Source: PZPK01 sp965230795 (GTDB lineage Bacteria > Pseudomonadota > Gammaproteobacteria > Pseudomonadales > Oleiphilaceae). Taken from it: a stretch of DNA of 64,000 bases. Numbering within the stretch: position 1 is the first letter of the stretch; every line of letters begins with the position of its first letter. Below, in pieces: positions 35,521 through 44,475 of this stretch. The position numbers and the translations under genes are program-made. A model generated the notes under the pieces. The model made no database searches and had not been told where the DNA came from. It worked only from the letters and a program-made list of their open reading frames with translations. The DNA lies in NCBI GenBank assembly GCA_965230795.1, contig OZ246020.1:3100001-3164000 (forward strand), read 5' to 3'.

Positions 35521-35964
35521 GTGAGTCATTGTATTTTCTGTCAGATCGCCGAGGGTAAGGAACCTGCCAGCATCGTCTTTGAAGACGAGGACTTTATTGC
35601 GTTTATGGATGCCTACCCCCTGACAAAGGGTCACTGTCTGGTGATTCCCAAGGCTCACGTCATGCGTTTGCATGAGCTCAAGGCGAAGGATCGAGCCAAA
35701 CTATTCAACATTGGTCACCGCATCGTCGAAGCACAAAAAAAATCAGGCTGGGGCACCAACGGTACCAACCTATTGCTTAACGATGGCCAGGATGCAAACC
35801 AGACGGTGCCTCATCTGCATTTGCATTTGATCCCACGCAGTTCAGGCGACCTCTTTCGGGCCATTCCAAAACTGATGCTCCATATTACCGGGATATTTGG
35901 CTTGAAAACTTCGCGGAAAACCCTGGATTCCCAGGCTCGCTGCATTGTCGAAAACCTTCAGTAA
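35521..35964 (+). CDS. HIT-family protein (nucleotide hydrolase/transferase)
   Basis: A 147-residue histidine triad protein. It starts with CIFCQIAEGK and has the family pattern DAYPLTKGHCLVIPKAH and the His triad TVPHLHLHLIPR. It hydrolyses or transfers adenyl groups from small nucleotides; the exact substrate is unknown. I chose GTG at 35521 because ACGAGG lies 8 bases ahead; TTG at 35515 is a weaker alternative. The C-terminal extension (after residue 115) is longer than in HinT. Confidence 0.9.
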   Translation: MSHCIFCQIAEGKEPASIVFEDEDFIAFMDAYPLTKGHCLVIPKAHVMRLHELKAKDRAKLFNIGHRIVEAQKKSGWGTNGTNLLLNDGQDANQTVPHLHLHLIPRSSGDLFRAIPKLMLHITGIFGLKTSRKTLDSQARCIVENLQ

Positions 35965-36034
35965 GCCTGTCCAATATATGTGATGCCGCGAACGTATTTC
36001 ACAGCCTCCGCCACAGCCCTGCGTCGTCACCAGC

Positions 36035-36760
36035 ATGCCAAACAGTAACAAAGTAGAAATTGAACCAATTGGCTATCTAAAAAGCCCCTTCACAGAGAAA
36101 TTCGGTTTACCCCGGCAAAGCGGCCTGATTACATCCGCCTCCAGCTATATCCATTTTATTTCTCCTTACGATCAAGCTGATGCCTTTAGGGGTCTGGAAC
36201 AGTGCAGCCATCTGTGGTTGATTTTTCAATTTCATCAAAATGCCTACGACAACTGGAAGCCTCTGGTACGCCCGCCAAGATTGGGCGGTAACGAAAAGCT
36301 TGGCGTTTACGCGACGCGCTCGTCTTTTCGTCCAAATGGTCTGGGCATGTCCCAAGTCGCTTTGAAGCAAGTACATCGGCAAGGCAATAGTTGTTATCTC
36401 GAAATCAGCTGCCCGGATATGGTCGATGGCACACCCATTTTTGATATCAAGCCCTACCTGACTTACAGCGACAACAATGACAGAGCCTCAACAGCCTGGG
36501 CTGCCTCCGCCCCGGAACCCACACTGGAAATTGAGTTTTCCGAACAGTCATTGATTGATTTGGCTGCACTCCCGGAAAAAGAGTATCCCAAGCTGAAAGC
36601 ACTGATAGAAGAGTCCCTGAGTTACGACCCCCGCCCAGCCTATCAACGCAGCCGGGAAGAACGTGTCTACGGTTTCAGATTGTGGGATGTGAATATTGTC
36701 TGGCAGGTAAAAGACGACCGCGCTGTCGTTATGCGAGTCGAAAAACAGGACAAGAGGTAG
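36035..36760 (+). CDS. trmO: tRNA (N6-threonylcarbamoyladenosine-N6)-methyltransferase TrmO
   Basis: A 241-residue protein of the TsaA/TrmO (YaeB) family. The N-terminal half has IEPIGYLKSPFTEKFGLPRQ, then FRPNGLGMSQVALKQVH and the DGTPIFDIKPYLTYSD catalytic region; the C-terminal half holds SYDPRPAYQ and the WDVNIVWQV strand. It methylates t6A37 in threonine tRNAs. Its stop is two bases from the stop of the PilZ gene on the other strand. Confidence 0.92.
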   Translation: MPNSNKVEIEPIGYLKSPFTEKFGLPRQSGLITSASSYIHFISPYDQADAFRGLEQCSHLWLIFQFHQNAYDNWKPLVRPPRLGGNEKLGVYATRSSFRPNGLGMSQVALKQVHRQGNSCYLEISCPDMVDGTPIFDIKPYLTYSDNNDRASTAWAASAPEPTLEIEFSEQSLIDLAALPEKEYPKLKALIEESLSYDPRPAYQRSREERVYGFRLWDVNIVWQVKDDRAVVMRVEKQDKR

Positions 36761-36762
36761 TC

Positions 36763-37182
36763 TCAAACATCACTGATGTTAGGGAAATCTTTGGCGTACT
36801 TGTTAATCCATTCAAGTGCCGCATGCTCACCATCCAGTTCGCGTCCCTCCACTTCTTTTACCCAAAGGCGATAGTGCTCGATATGACAGATCTGCTCTAC
36901 CATACGTGCGGTGTAGGCGTCTTGCTCGGAGATAAATTCAATACCCGCTTCATATCGATCAGGCCTTGCCAGGCACCAGATCACCCGGGCTTCTGCTTCA
37001 AACGGCGGATTAACGATAGGAATACTAATTTTAACGACCGAACCTACCGCGAGCTTACGCGTGGAGCTAAAACTCAGACCACCCAGGCTAACATCCTGGG
37101 CAAGCGTCTGTTCTGCTGGCGCATCAGAGACTGGCGAAAATTCGATGGGGACATCGGCGGGATGACGAATGTAGGCTCTCAT
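36763..37182 (-). CDS. PilZ-domain protein (c-di-GMP binding)
   Basis: A 139-residue protein with a single PilZ domain. The c-di-GMP signature is complete: RAYIR near the N-terminus (RxxxR) and DVSLGGLSF (DxSxxG) about 30 residues on. It may link c-di-GMP to pilus function or to the polysaccharide loci, but no partner can be read from the sequence. It is convergent with trmO and transcribed in the same direction as the hybrid kinase 84 bases upstream, so the two could form one unit. Confidence 0.85.
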   Translation of the reverse strand: MRAYIRHPADVPIEFSPVSDAPAEQTLAQDVSLGGLSFSSTRKLAVGSVVKISIPIVNPPFEAEARVIWCLARPDRYEAGIEFISEQDAYTARMVEQICHIEHYRLWVKEVEGRELDGEHAALEWINKYAKDFPNISDV

Positions 37183-37266
37183 TTTTTCTCATTAATACTG
37201 ATTACTGCACATCACATGCGCGACTCGCTGAACGTGAGCAAATGTTACTGCATGTAATCAACTATC

Positions 37267-39789
37267 TTAGTTGATGTATCGCTCCAACACCATTTCCAGT
37301 TGCTTTAGTTTGAAGGGTTTTGTGACAAACTCATCCATCCCCACCTGAAAACATCGATCCGCCTCCCCTTCGATGGCGTGAGCCGTTAACGCAATAATCG
37401 GTGTTCGACTATCAAGCTTTCGGGTTTTCTCAATCTCGCGAATAATCTGCGTGGTTTCGTAACCATCCATGTCAGGCATCAGGCAGTCCATAAATATCAG
37501 GTCATAGCGATTGGCCTTGAATAGTTCGATGGCCTCAAAACCGTTGGTTGCAACATCCACATGAAATCCTTTCTTCTCCAACAGACGTGTCGCCAGTTGC
37601 TGATTAACCATGTTGTCTTCTACCACCAGCACACTCCCCATATGACTGGCTTCACTGGGTGCAGCCTCTGGTGTTTGCTCGATGGCATCCTGGATGGTGT
37701 AGCGGGTTACCAGCCGCGACATGGATGACTCGCCGGATTTACGTTCTTCGTAAACCTGACACATGACTTCGCGTAAATATGGATCACGTTGTTGCTTGCT
37801 TAAAAATCCGTTCGCGCCAGCCAGGAAGAAGCCCTCTCCATCACCCAGCTGCGGGTTCGAACACAGAATCACTATGCTCATCTGGTTGGGGACAATCTCT
37901 CGAATACGTCTACACGCCTCAATTCCGGCTAGATCCTGAAGCAAGTCATCACAGAGCACAAGATTTACTCCGCCTTGGTCAATCTCGTTTTGACGTAACA
38001 ACTCAATTGCATCACTCGCAGTGCTGACGGCACGAAACTCAACCCCCCATTCCTGCAATAGTTCCAGCGTGATTTTTCGGCTGACTTCATAAGAATCAAT
38101 CACGAGCACCCGCAATTCAGCCAGATTCTCCAGTTTGATGGGACTGGTACTCGCAGTGGATCTAACCGTCGGAAGCGTCAGTTTGAACCATGCCGTTGAG
38201 CCTTTTTCAGGTTCACCGTCAAAGCCCAGCTCCGCTTCCATCAATTCCGCCAACTGATAGCAGACATCCATTCCCACACTGCGCCGATCTCGAAGCTCCA
38301 GCGCGAATGGCGATACGCCCAGCGAGGCAAGCTGATTGTCTGATCGAATCCGTTTTTCCGGTTCAGTACCCGTATCTTCGATGGAAATCTGCAAGGTGCT
38401 GTCAAACTCTGATGCCTGCAGGCTCTCAAGATTGACCAGCACATGCCCTCTTTCAGTGTGCTGAATCGCATTCGATACGAGATTGATCAGGATCTGCCGA
38501 ATGCGCACCGGATCACCGCGGAGAAGCGGAGGCACATCAGGGCTAATACGTGTCTCGAAGCGCAGGCCTTTAGCCTCGGCACGCTTCCTTAACAGAGCCG
38601 CTACGCCGGAAACCAACGTACGGAAACTGAAAGGTATATTGGAGATGTGAAGATCACCCGATTCTATTCGCGACAAATCCAGTACATCATTGACAACATG
38701 CAGCAGGGATTCGATCGATACCTGTATCGTCTGCGCGTATTCCTTCTGCTCATCGTCAAGTCTGGATTCCATCAGCAAGGTCGAAAAGCCCAACAATCCG
38801 TTCATGGATGTGCGCAGCTCGTGACTCATTTTTGCCAGGAACTGGCTTTTCATTTCGCTTTGGCGCCTCGCACTTTCCTTTTCCACCCTGTTTTCTCTCG
38901 CGCTCTGTTCCGCCAGCAATGCTTTACCTTCGAGCTCATCTCTTAACTCCAGAACGACTTGCCATAACTTGGACAGTTCGGTCTGCTCACTTTCAATCCG
39001 CGAGCGATTCGACTCATCAAAATTGCGACGACGAATGTGATCTACGAACAGACGGGCCCGGCGAACGATCAGCAGATACCCAAGGAACAAAGCGAGCATA
39101 GCGCTTGCTGCCAGAATACCGACAATAAGCAAAAACAGACCGAGTGCGCGCGATGTATGGTGGGCATGAAGACCATCAAGGCCCTGTCTCAAACCCAGCT
39201 CTCCCAACCAGAACTTCTGCATGGGATTGGCTTCCAGTGCCCGTACCGGGAAATTCTGCGCATGCCAGTGATTTAGGTTTTGAGGATCAGATAGAACTAC
39301 CATGTCTCCAGACGCTTCCATGAGGCGCCAGGTACGGACATCATCAAAAAAGTTATACCTTTCGCAGGCATCATTGATCTGCCCGAGCGTTATGGCCAGC
39401 CGTTCTCTATTCTGATCCTGAATCGCCTGGCTCAGAGCAGCTTGGCTGCTGTCCACCCGGTTTTCCAAGCATGAAATCAATTGATTACGGTCTTCATAAT
39501 AGGAATAAAAAGCAGACGCCGTCACAGCCAATGCTGCCAGCGCCGCTCCAAAGCAAAAACTGAAAAAACAAACCCTAAGCAACAAGGGGGCCTGTCGAAT
39601 CTGGCTGAAAAAACTAGGATGATTCAAAAGCGCTGTGTTTCCTGTCAGGTATGTATGAGCATGGAGAAAAAGCTTGAGTGGCCGAGTCAGGTTCCTATCG
39701 ATGATCCGGGCGTCTACGTTAGCAAAAATCAGATGCGGGCACCACGCGCATGTAATGGCTAGAACCGCTGACTGATTAAATGCCGACAA
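37267..39789 (-). CDS. Hybrid sensor histidine kinase with two receiver domains and degenerate ATP-lid motifs
   Basis: An 840-residue protein: membrane helix about 70-95, periplasmic sensor to about 215, second helix 216-240, linker or coiled coil, HisKA with MSHELRTSMNGLL (His323), HATPase with N box (Asn440), then REC1 (560-680) and REC2 (718-838, with VVEDN, Asp768, Lys824). The HATPase G1 box is DTGTEPEKR, without the usual GxGI, and the F and G2 boxes are not recognisable (RRSVGMDVCYQ in place of GTGLGLAI). REC1 has an Asp (CDDLL) and Lys but is divergent. No Hpt domain. The TTG start is uncertain; TTG 39627 is another candidate. Confidence 0.88.
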   Translation of the reverse strand: MSAFNQSAVLAITCAWCPHLIFANVDARIIDRNLTRPLKLFLHAHTYLTGNTALLNHPSFFSQIRQAPLLLRVCFFSFCFGAALAALAVTASAFYSYYEDRNQLISCLENRVDSSQAALSQAIQDQNRERLAITLGQINDACERYNFFDDVRTWRLMEASGDMVVLSDPQNLNHWHAQNFPVRALEANPMQKFWLGELGLRQGLDGLHAHHTSRALGLFLLIVGILAASAMLALFLGYLLIVRRARLFVDHIRRRNFDESNRSRIESEQTELSKLWQVVLELRDELEGKALLAEQSARENRVEKESARRQSEMKSQFLAKMSHELRTSMNGLLGFSTLLMESRLDDEQKEYAQTIQVSIESLLHVVNDVLDLSRIESGDLHISNIPFSFRTLVSGVAALLRKRAEAKGLRFETRISPDVPPLLRGDPVRIRQILINLVSNAIQHTERGHVLVNLESLQASEFDSTLQISIEDTGTEPEKRIRSDNQLASLGVSPFALELRDRRSVGMDVCYQLAELMEAELGFDGEPEKGSTAWFKLTLPTVRSTASTSPIKLENLAELRVLVIDSYEVSRKITLELLQEWGVEFRAVSTASDAIELLRQNEIDQGGVNLVLCDDLLQDLAGIEACRRIREIVPNQMSIVILCSNPQLGDGEGFFLAGANGFLSKQQRDPYLREVMCQVYEERKSGESSMSRLVTRYTIQDAIEQTPEAAPSEASHMGSVLVVEDNMVNQQLATRLLEKKGFHVDVATNGFEAIELFKANRYDLIFMDCLMPDMDGYETTQIIREIEKTRKLDSRTPIIALTAHAIEGEADRCFQVGMDEFVTKPFKLKQLEMVLERYIN

Positions 39790-39955
39790 TTACCCAGCGG
39801 TAATTCCCACGACCTATCAGCTCATGCTAATCTTCTTTTCCATCAAGCAGGCAAGCGGAAGCAGCTGTATTCCCAGTCCCTAAATGTTTGACGCTGGCTA
39901 TCGACAAAGTCCATCAGACTCCATCATCCAATCAAATCAGAGGCCTGGTTGTTTC

Positions 39956-40960
39956 GTGATCATTCGCACCGCCGGAATCGTGCTGTTCTTCCTGGCGTCA
40001 CAACTGTGTCAGGCTGGTTCCGTATTCAATGCCCGTCCCATTGTTGTCGAAAATAAAAGCCCGATTATCCATCTGCTTGGTCTGGTTCGGCCAGAACGCT
40101 TTACGCAAGTCCCGACGGGCGCTGTTCACTGGCAGAGCCAGCTCGATATCGCCAATTATCTCAGCCGCACGAACAAGGCAAACGAATACCTGTTTATCGA
40201 TGGCGAAACCTGGACATGGTCTCAACAGCTGCGGATCAAACTGGAAAACGGCTACTGGGCAGGATTCACGCTACCCTTGTTAGGACACGGACGGGGTGTT
40301 TTTGATCGCAGTATCTATTATTTCCACGATGTACTGCAGCTACCCCAGAATGGCAGGACCAATGATGATCATGACCAGATCGACTGGCGTTTACGTAAAG
40401 ACGGTCAAACTCTCATTAACCTGAACGGCAGTTCCAGTGATATTGGCGATGCAAAGGTGCACGCCGGCTGGCAGGATTCATCAGCAAGGCACTGGCTGAT
40501 ACAGCTCAAACTGCCTACCGGAGACTTCGAGGAACAAAGTGGCAGCGAATCCTTCGACTTTGGCATCAGTGCTCTGAAAGAAAATCCAGACTGGCTGCGA
40601 CACCGTGACTGGCTGACAAGCACCCCTCTGGCGTTTTGGTATGGGGCAGGTATCACCTATCTAAGTCATATAGACGATCTGGACGCGATGGATCAATATC
40701 CTTTCGTCGCCACCTTTCGAACCGGCCTGGCATGGCGTGTGTTTGACCACTGGCAGCTCAAAACACAACTGGATACCAACACACCCGTTTTTAACAGCAA
40801 TATCCGTGAATTGGGCTGGATGCCTGTTCAATTCAGTTTTGCGACGTCGCATAATATCGCTCATGCAACAACTCTGGAATTCAGCTTTATTGAGGACTTA
40901 CGTCCCCGGGTAACGCCTGACATTATTTTTGGCCTGACCTTCAGGCATCTTTTCAACTGA
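39956..40960 (+). CDS. DUF3187 family outer-membrane protein
   Basis: A 334-residue predicted outer-membrane beta-barrel of the DUF3187 family. The GTG at 39956 opens directly into a signal peptide (VIIRTAGIVLFFLASQLCQA), with AGAGG some 11-15 bases upstream; an ATG at 39884 would add 24 residues ahead of the signal and is less likely. Supporting segments are HGRGVFDRSIYYFHDVLQLP and the C-terminal IIFGLTFRHLFN, an outer-membrane strand end with terminal aromatic. Function unknown. It is divergent from the hybrid kinase and 23 bases upstream of the YfaZ gene. Confidence 0.78.
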   Translation: MIIRTAGIVLFFLASQLCQAGSVFNARPIVVENKSPIIHLLGLVRPERFTQVPTGAVHWQSQLDIANYLSRTNKANEYLFIDGETWTWSQQLRIKLENGYWAGFTLPLLGHGRGVFDRSIYYFHDVLQLPQNGRTNDDHDQIDWRLRKDGQTLINLNGSSSDIGDAKVHAGWQDSSARHWLIQLKLPTGDFEEQSGSESFDFGISALKENPDWLRHRDWLTSTPLAFWYGAGITYLSHIDDLDAMDQYPFVATFRTGLAWRVFDHWQLKTQLDTNTPVFNSNIRELGWMPVQFSFATSHNIAHATTLEFSFIEDLRPRVTPDIIFGLTFRHLFN

Positions 40961-40983
40961 TTTTACCGAGGTTTCTTCTGACA

Positions 40984-41553
40984 ATGTTCCGAACTACAAC
41001 GCTTCTCCTTTCTGCGTTATTGCTTCCCGTGCTAAGTACATCAATCACTGCCAACGAGTTGGATCTTCGTATCAGTGATGATTCCGTTCACGCAAATTTT
41101 GCCGTCACAGACAGCTATTCCAGCGGCACGTTTGGAATGGGCTATTTTTACAAGGACGAAGACGAAGCCATCAATGTGATCAATCTGGATGTGCACACCA
41201 AGGGACAGACAGCGATAGGCAACATGCCAACAACGGTTGGTCTGGGTATACAGGGCACCTACTTCAAGGAGGATCATTTTAAGGGATCGGCAGCAGCCGT
41301 TGGCGGTTCAGTGCGTATCAATGTTCCCTCAGCGCCTGGCGTATCACTTGAAACTGAAGCCCACTATGCCCCTAACGTACTGTCTTTTGGCGACTCCGAT
41401 AGCTTCGCACGTCTGCGCCTACAGGGTAACTACCGCATTATTCAAAGTGCCGACATTTCCCTTGGTTACCGCTACCTCCGAGCTGGCATCGAAGACGGTG
41501 GCCACCGCACATTTGAAAGCGGTGCCTTCATTGGTATGAAACTGAAATTCTAG
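40984..41553 (+). CDS. YfaZ-family outer-membrane protein
   Basis: A 189-residue protein with a clean signal peptide (TTTLLLSALLLPVLSTSITA|NE) and alternating beta-strand pattern that ends in GAFIGMKLKF, the C-terminal aromatic signature of outer-membrane barrels. The YfaZ call rests on the ELDLRISDDSVHANF start and VINLDVHTKGQ region. Function unknown. It follows the DUF3187 gene closely and probably shares its transcript; a long hairpin follows its stop. Confidence 0.8.
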   Translation: MFRTTTLLLSALLLPVLSTSITANELDLRISDDSVHANFAVTDSYSSGTFGMGYFYKDEDEAINVINLDVHTKGQTAIGNMPTTVGLGIQGTYFKEDHFKGSAAAVGGSVRINVPSAPGVSLETEAHYAPNVLSFGDSDSFARLRLQGNYRIIQSADISLGYRYLRAGIEDGGHRTFESGAFIGMKLKF

Positions 41554-41579
41554 GAAAGGTTCGGATAGATTGAAACAGC

Positions 41580-41616
41580 AGCAGATAGCGCGATAACGGC
41601 GGAAGCGCTATCTGCT
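41580..41616. terminator. Shared hairpin between convergent YfaZ gene and acpS
   Basis: AGCAGATAGCGC (41580-41591) pairs perfectly with GCGCTATCTGCT (41605-41616), a 12-base stem with a 13-base loop. It sits between converging genes and includes the last codons of acpS. No strong T-run follows on either side, but a stem of this size likely helps end both transcripts. Confidence 0.65.
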
Positions 41617-41988
41617 CAACACTGCAAAAGCACTCACCAGTGATTGCTCATCAGACAAGCTGATGTGAATAGAACAGGCTCCTAGAGCATGCATTTTCTC
41701 CGCTGCGCCGCCTGACAGAATCGCCAGAGGCTGACCACTTGGCAGTCGATCAAGTGAAATATCTCGCCAGGTGACCCCTTCTGAAAACCCTGTACCGAGT
41801 GCTTTTGCCACCGCTTCTTTCGCAGCAAAACATTTGGCCAGATAATTGGCTTGACGACTATGCGCGCTGAAACGCTGAAACTCGATATCAGATAAAAGAC
41901 GCCTGGCCAGACGCTCACCACGTCGCGCCAGCATCGCTTCAATGCGCCCGATATCAACCAGATCGGTTCCAACACCAATCACTGACAT
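41608..41988 (-). CDS. acpS: Holo-[acyl-carrier-protein] synthase AcpS
   Basis: A 126-residue phosphopantetheinyl transferase that loads acyl carrier protein. It has VIGVGTDLVDIGRIEAM at the N-terminus and YLAKCFAAKEAVAKALGTGF in the middle, with the conserved Asp, Glu and Lys. Its ATG overlaps the pdxJ stop by one base (TGATG), the standard pdxJ-acpS arrangement. Confidence 0.95.
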   Translation of the reverse strand: MSVIGVGTDLVDIGRIEAMLARRGERLARRLLSDIEFQRFSAHSRQANYLAKCFAAKEAVAKALGTGFSEGVTWRDISLDRLPSGQPLAILSGGAAEKMHALGACSIHISLSDEQSLVSAFAVLSR

Positions 41989-42722
41989 CAGAGGCTCGCG
42001 CGGTAGATCAGATTGCGCATTTCGGTGACGGCCTCTTTCAATCCGGTAAACAGCGCACGCGCTATAATACTGTGACCGATATTCAGCTCATTGATACCCT
42101 CAATCGCGGCAATCGCCTGTGTATTGTGGTAGTGAAGGCCATGCCCGGCATTAACAATAAGATCATGCTTCAGGCCGTGTTCGACGCCTCGAATCACCCG
42201 ATCAAGCTCAAGAGTTTGCTGCGACTCATTCTCCGCATCCGCATAGTGGCCGGTATGGATTTCAATAGCAGGCGCTCCACAGCGCACCGCAGCATCAATT
42301 TGATAGGGATCGGGATCAATAAACAGGGACACCTCGATCCCGGCATCAGCCAGGCGTGCGCAGGCGTCCTGAACCCGAGCCTCGTGTGAACAGACATCAA
42401 GTCCACCTTCGGTGGTCAGTTCTTCGCGTTTTTCAGGCACCAGACAACAATGCTCGGGCTTAACCTTAAGCGCAAATTCCACCATCGCGTCTGTTACCGC
42501 CATTTCAAGATTCATGCGCGTCTGCAAGGTTTCTTTCATAAGCAATACATCGCGATCCTGAATGTGGCGCCGGTCTTCGCGGGGATGAATCGTGATACCA
42601 TCTGCTCCTGCCTCTTCGGCCAGCAGCGCCGCCTGCAGCGGATCCGGATATCTTGTTCCGCGCGCTTCACGCAAGGTTGCTACGTGATCGACATTGACAC
42701 CCAATAATACACCTTGCTTCAC
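41988..42722 (-). CDS. pdxJ: Pyridoxine 5'-phosphate synthase PdxJ
   Basis: A 244-residue TIM-barrel enzyme that condenses 3-amino-2-oxopropyl phosphate and deoxyxylulose phosphate. LGVNVDHVATLREARG, DGITIHPREDRRHI, LEMAVTDAM and VNAGHGLHYHNT are the standard motifs. Its GTG start overlaps the recO stop by four bases (GTGA). Confidence 0.96.
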   Translation of the reverse strand: MKQGVLLGVNVDHVATLREARGTRYPDPLQAALLAEEAGADGITIHPREDRRHIQDRDVLLMKETLQTRMNLEMAVTDAMVEFALKVKPEHCCLVPEKREELTTEGGLDVCSHEARVQDACARLADAGIEVSLFIDPDPYQIDAAVRCGAPAIEIHTGHYADAENESQQTLELDRVIRGVEHGLKHDLIVNAGHGLHYHNTQAIAAIEGINELNIGHSIIARALFTGLKEAVTEMRNLIYRASL

Positions 42723-43492
42723 TCTTCACCTCTTCCAGTTTGGCCCATGAGTTGGCGCATCATCGCTCGACTGTTCAAAGTTCGCCCCTGCAAGGCTTCG
42801 TCAATGAGGACACGCATTAGCTGTTTGAGTTGGCGACGATAAGGCGTATATGAGCTTTCCTCATCCGAGCCATCCTCGTCAGCACCAAAATTTTCACTGC
42901 TGCCATCGCATACCTGTTCGGCACACCACTGCAGCGTTGCGGCATCGTATGGGCCATTTTCCTCAGGTAGAAAACCATCACCTGGCACATATTGATAGCA
43001 TGTCGAAAATGAGACCGGTGAACCGGAAACGGTATACTCAAAATCGGGAGCCAAGCCCAGAGAACGCAACAAAGTCAGCTCAAAGCGACGCAGAATCCAT
43101 TCTATATCTCTATCCCTTGTAAAGCCTTCAAGCGCGGCGACGTAGGCGTAAAATACGTCCTCATGATTGTCCTGTTCGGCCAGAAGGCGCATCAGCAGTT
43201 CATTGAGGTAATAGACGCAATACAGCGATTTGCCCTGTAATGGTAAGGCCGCAGACGGCGCTTCCACCTGGATAAGATTCTTCAAGGTGCCTCGCCCGCT
43301 CCAGCTAACCATCAGTGCTTGCGCGATTTGGGCTTTAGCGGCAGGATTGCCTCCACGACTTTTTGAGGAGCTACGCAGGATCCCTGACATACGTCCATGG
43401 TGCATGGTGAACAAATCGACGATGAATCGACTCTCACCATAGGGCCTGCGGTGCAAAACGTAACATGGCTCATTGTCCACTCGCGCGCTCAT
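42719..43492 (-). CDS. recO: DNA repair protein RecO
   Basis: A 257-residue RecO: an N-terminal OB fold (YVLHRRPYGESRFIVDLFT, then MSGILRSSSKSRG) and a helical C-terminal domain with YCVYYLNELLMRLL. It loads RecA onto gapped DNA with RecR. The C-terminal region has a short acidic insertion (near 195-215) that is not typical. The gene lies 14 bases after era and overlaps pdxJ, in the order era-recO-pdxJ-acpS. Confidence 0.94.
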   Translation of the reverse strand: MSARVDNEPCYVLHRRPYGESRFIVDLFTMHHGRMSGILRSSSKSRGGNPAAKAQIAQALMVSWSGRGTLKNLIQVEAPSAALPLQGKSLYCVYYLNELLMRLLAEQDNHEDVFYAYVAALEGFTRDRDIEWILRRFELTLLRSLGLAPDFEYTVSGSPVSFSTCYQYVPGDGFLPEENGPYDAATLQWCAEQVCDGSSENFGADEDGSDEESSYTPYRRQLKQLMRVLIDEALQGRTLNSRAMMRQLMGQTGRGEE

Positions 43493-43506
43493 CAGAGTGC
43501 CCGCGC

Positions 43507-44475
43507 CTATTCGTCCCGATAACCCAGACTGCGCAAGGCGCGTTCATCATCGGACCAGCCGCGCTTCACTTTTACCCATAAATTAAGCATCACCTTGCTG
43601 CCGAACATTCGTTCCATTTCTTTCCGCGCATCGCGACCGATGATCTTGATTTGCTCGCCCTTGTCGCCGATAACTATCTTTTTCTGCCCGGGCCGTTCCA
43701 CCAGAATCAGCGCAGAGATATGCAGTACCTTACCCTGCTGTTTGAACTCTTCGATTTCTACTGTGACGGAATAAGGTAACTCTTCCCCCAGTTGCCGCAT
43801 GATCTTCTCCCGCACCAGCTCCGATGCAAGAAAACGCTGACTGCGATCAGTAATCTGATCCTCAGGAAAAAAATGGATACTTTCAGGAAGATAACGACTG
43901 ATGATGGCCTCGAGTTTTTCCACGTTATGGCCTTGTTTGGCAGAGAGTGGCACAATTTCATCAAAACTGTGCTTCGAGGCCAACCACTCCAGATGCGGAA
44001 GCAAGGCGTCTTTATCCTTCGCCCGATCTACCTTATTCACAGCGAGAATAACCGGAGCTCGTGCCTTCTTCACCTTCTCAAGTACCCATTCGTCTTCATC
44101 GGTCCAGCGGGTACGATCCACGAGAAACACTATCAGATCTACATCCTGCAAAGAGCTGGATGCCGCCTTGTTCATATAACGGTTGATTGCCTTGTGTTCT
44201 TTGAGGTGTAGTCCCGGCGTATCGACATAGACGACCTGATTGGGACCTTCTGTTTTAATTCCGTGAATCTGGTGCCGCGTGGTTTGAGGTCGTCGCGAGG
44301 TAATACTCAGCTTCTGGCCGAGAATATGGTTAAGCAAAGTGGATTTACCAACATTGGGACGACCAACAATCGCAACATAACCACAATGACTTGGCTCTCC
44401 TTTACCTGCTGAACCTGCTGACATACCGGCAGACTGAAGCATCGCATCCAATGATGGATCATCATCCTGAATCAC
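43507..44475 (-). CDS. era: GTPase Era
   Basis: A 322-residue GTPase that matures 16S rRNA and the 30S subunit. G motifs: GRPNVGKST (38-46), DTPG (85-88), NKVD (147-150). The C-terminal KH domain has EQIKIIGRDARKEMERMFG and LNLWVKVKRGW. The first 30 residues form a Ser/Gly-rich extension absent from E. coli Era. Its ATG overlaps the rnc stop by four bases. Confidence 0.96.
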   Translation of the reverse strand: MIQDDDPSLDAMLQSAGMSAGSAGKGEPSHCGYVAIVGRPNVGKSTLLNHILGQKLSITSRRPQTTRHQIHGIKTEGPNQVVYVDTPGLHLKEHKAINRYMNKAASSSLQDVDLIVFLVDRTRWTDEDEWVLEKVKKARAPVILAVNKVDRAKDKDALLPHLEWLASKHSFDEIVPLSAKQGHNVEKLEAIISRYLPESIHFFPEDQITDRSQRFLASELVREKIMRQLGEELPYSVTVEIEEFKQQGKVLHISALILVERPGQKKIVIGDKGEQIKIIGRDARKEMERMFGSKVMLNLWVKVKRGWSDDERALRSLGYRDE

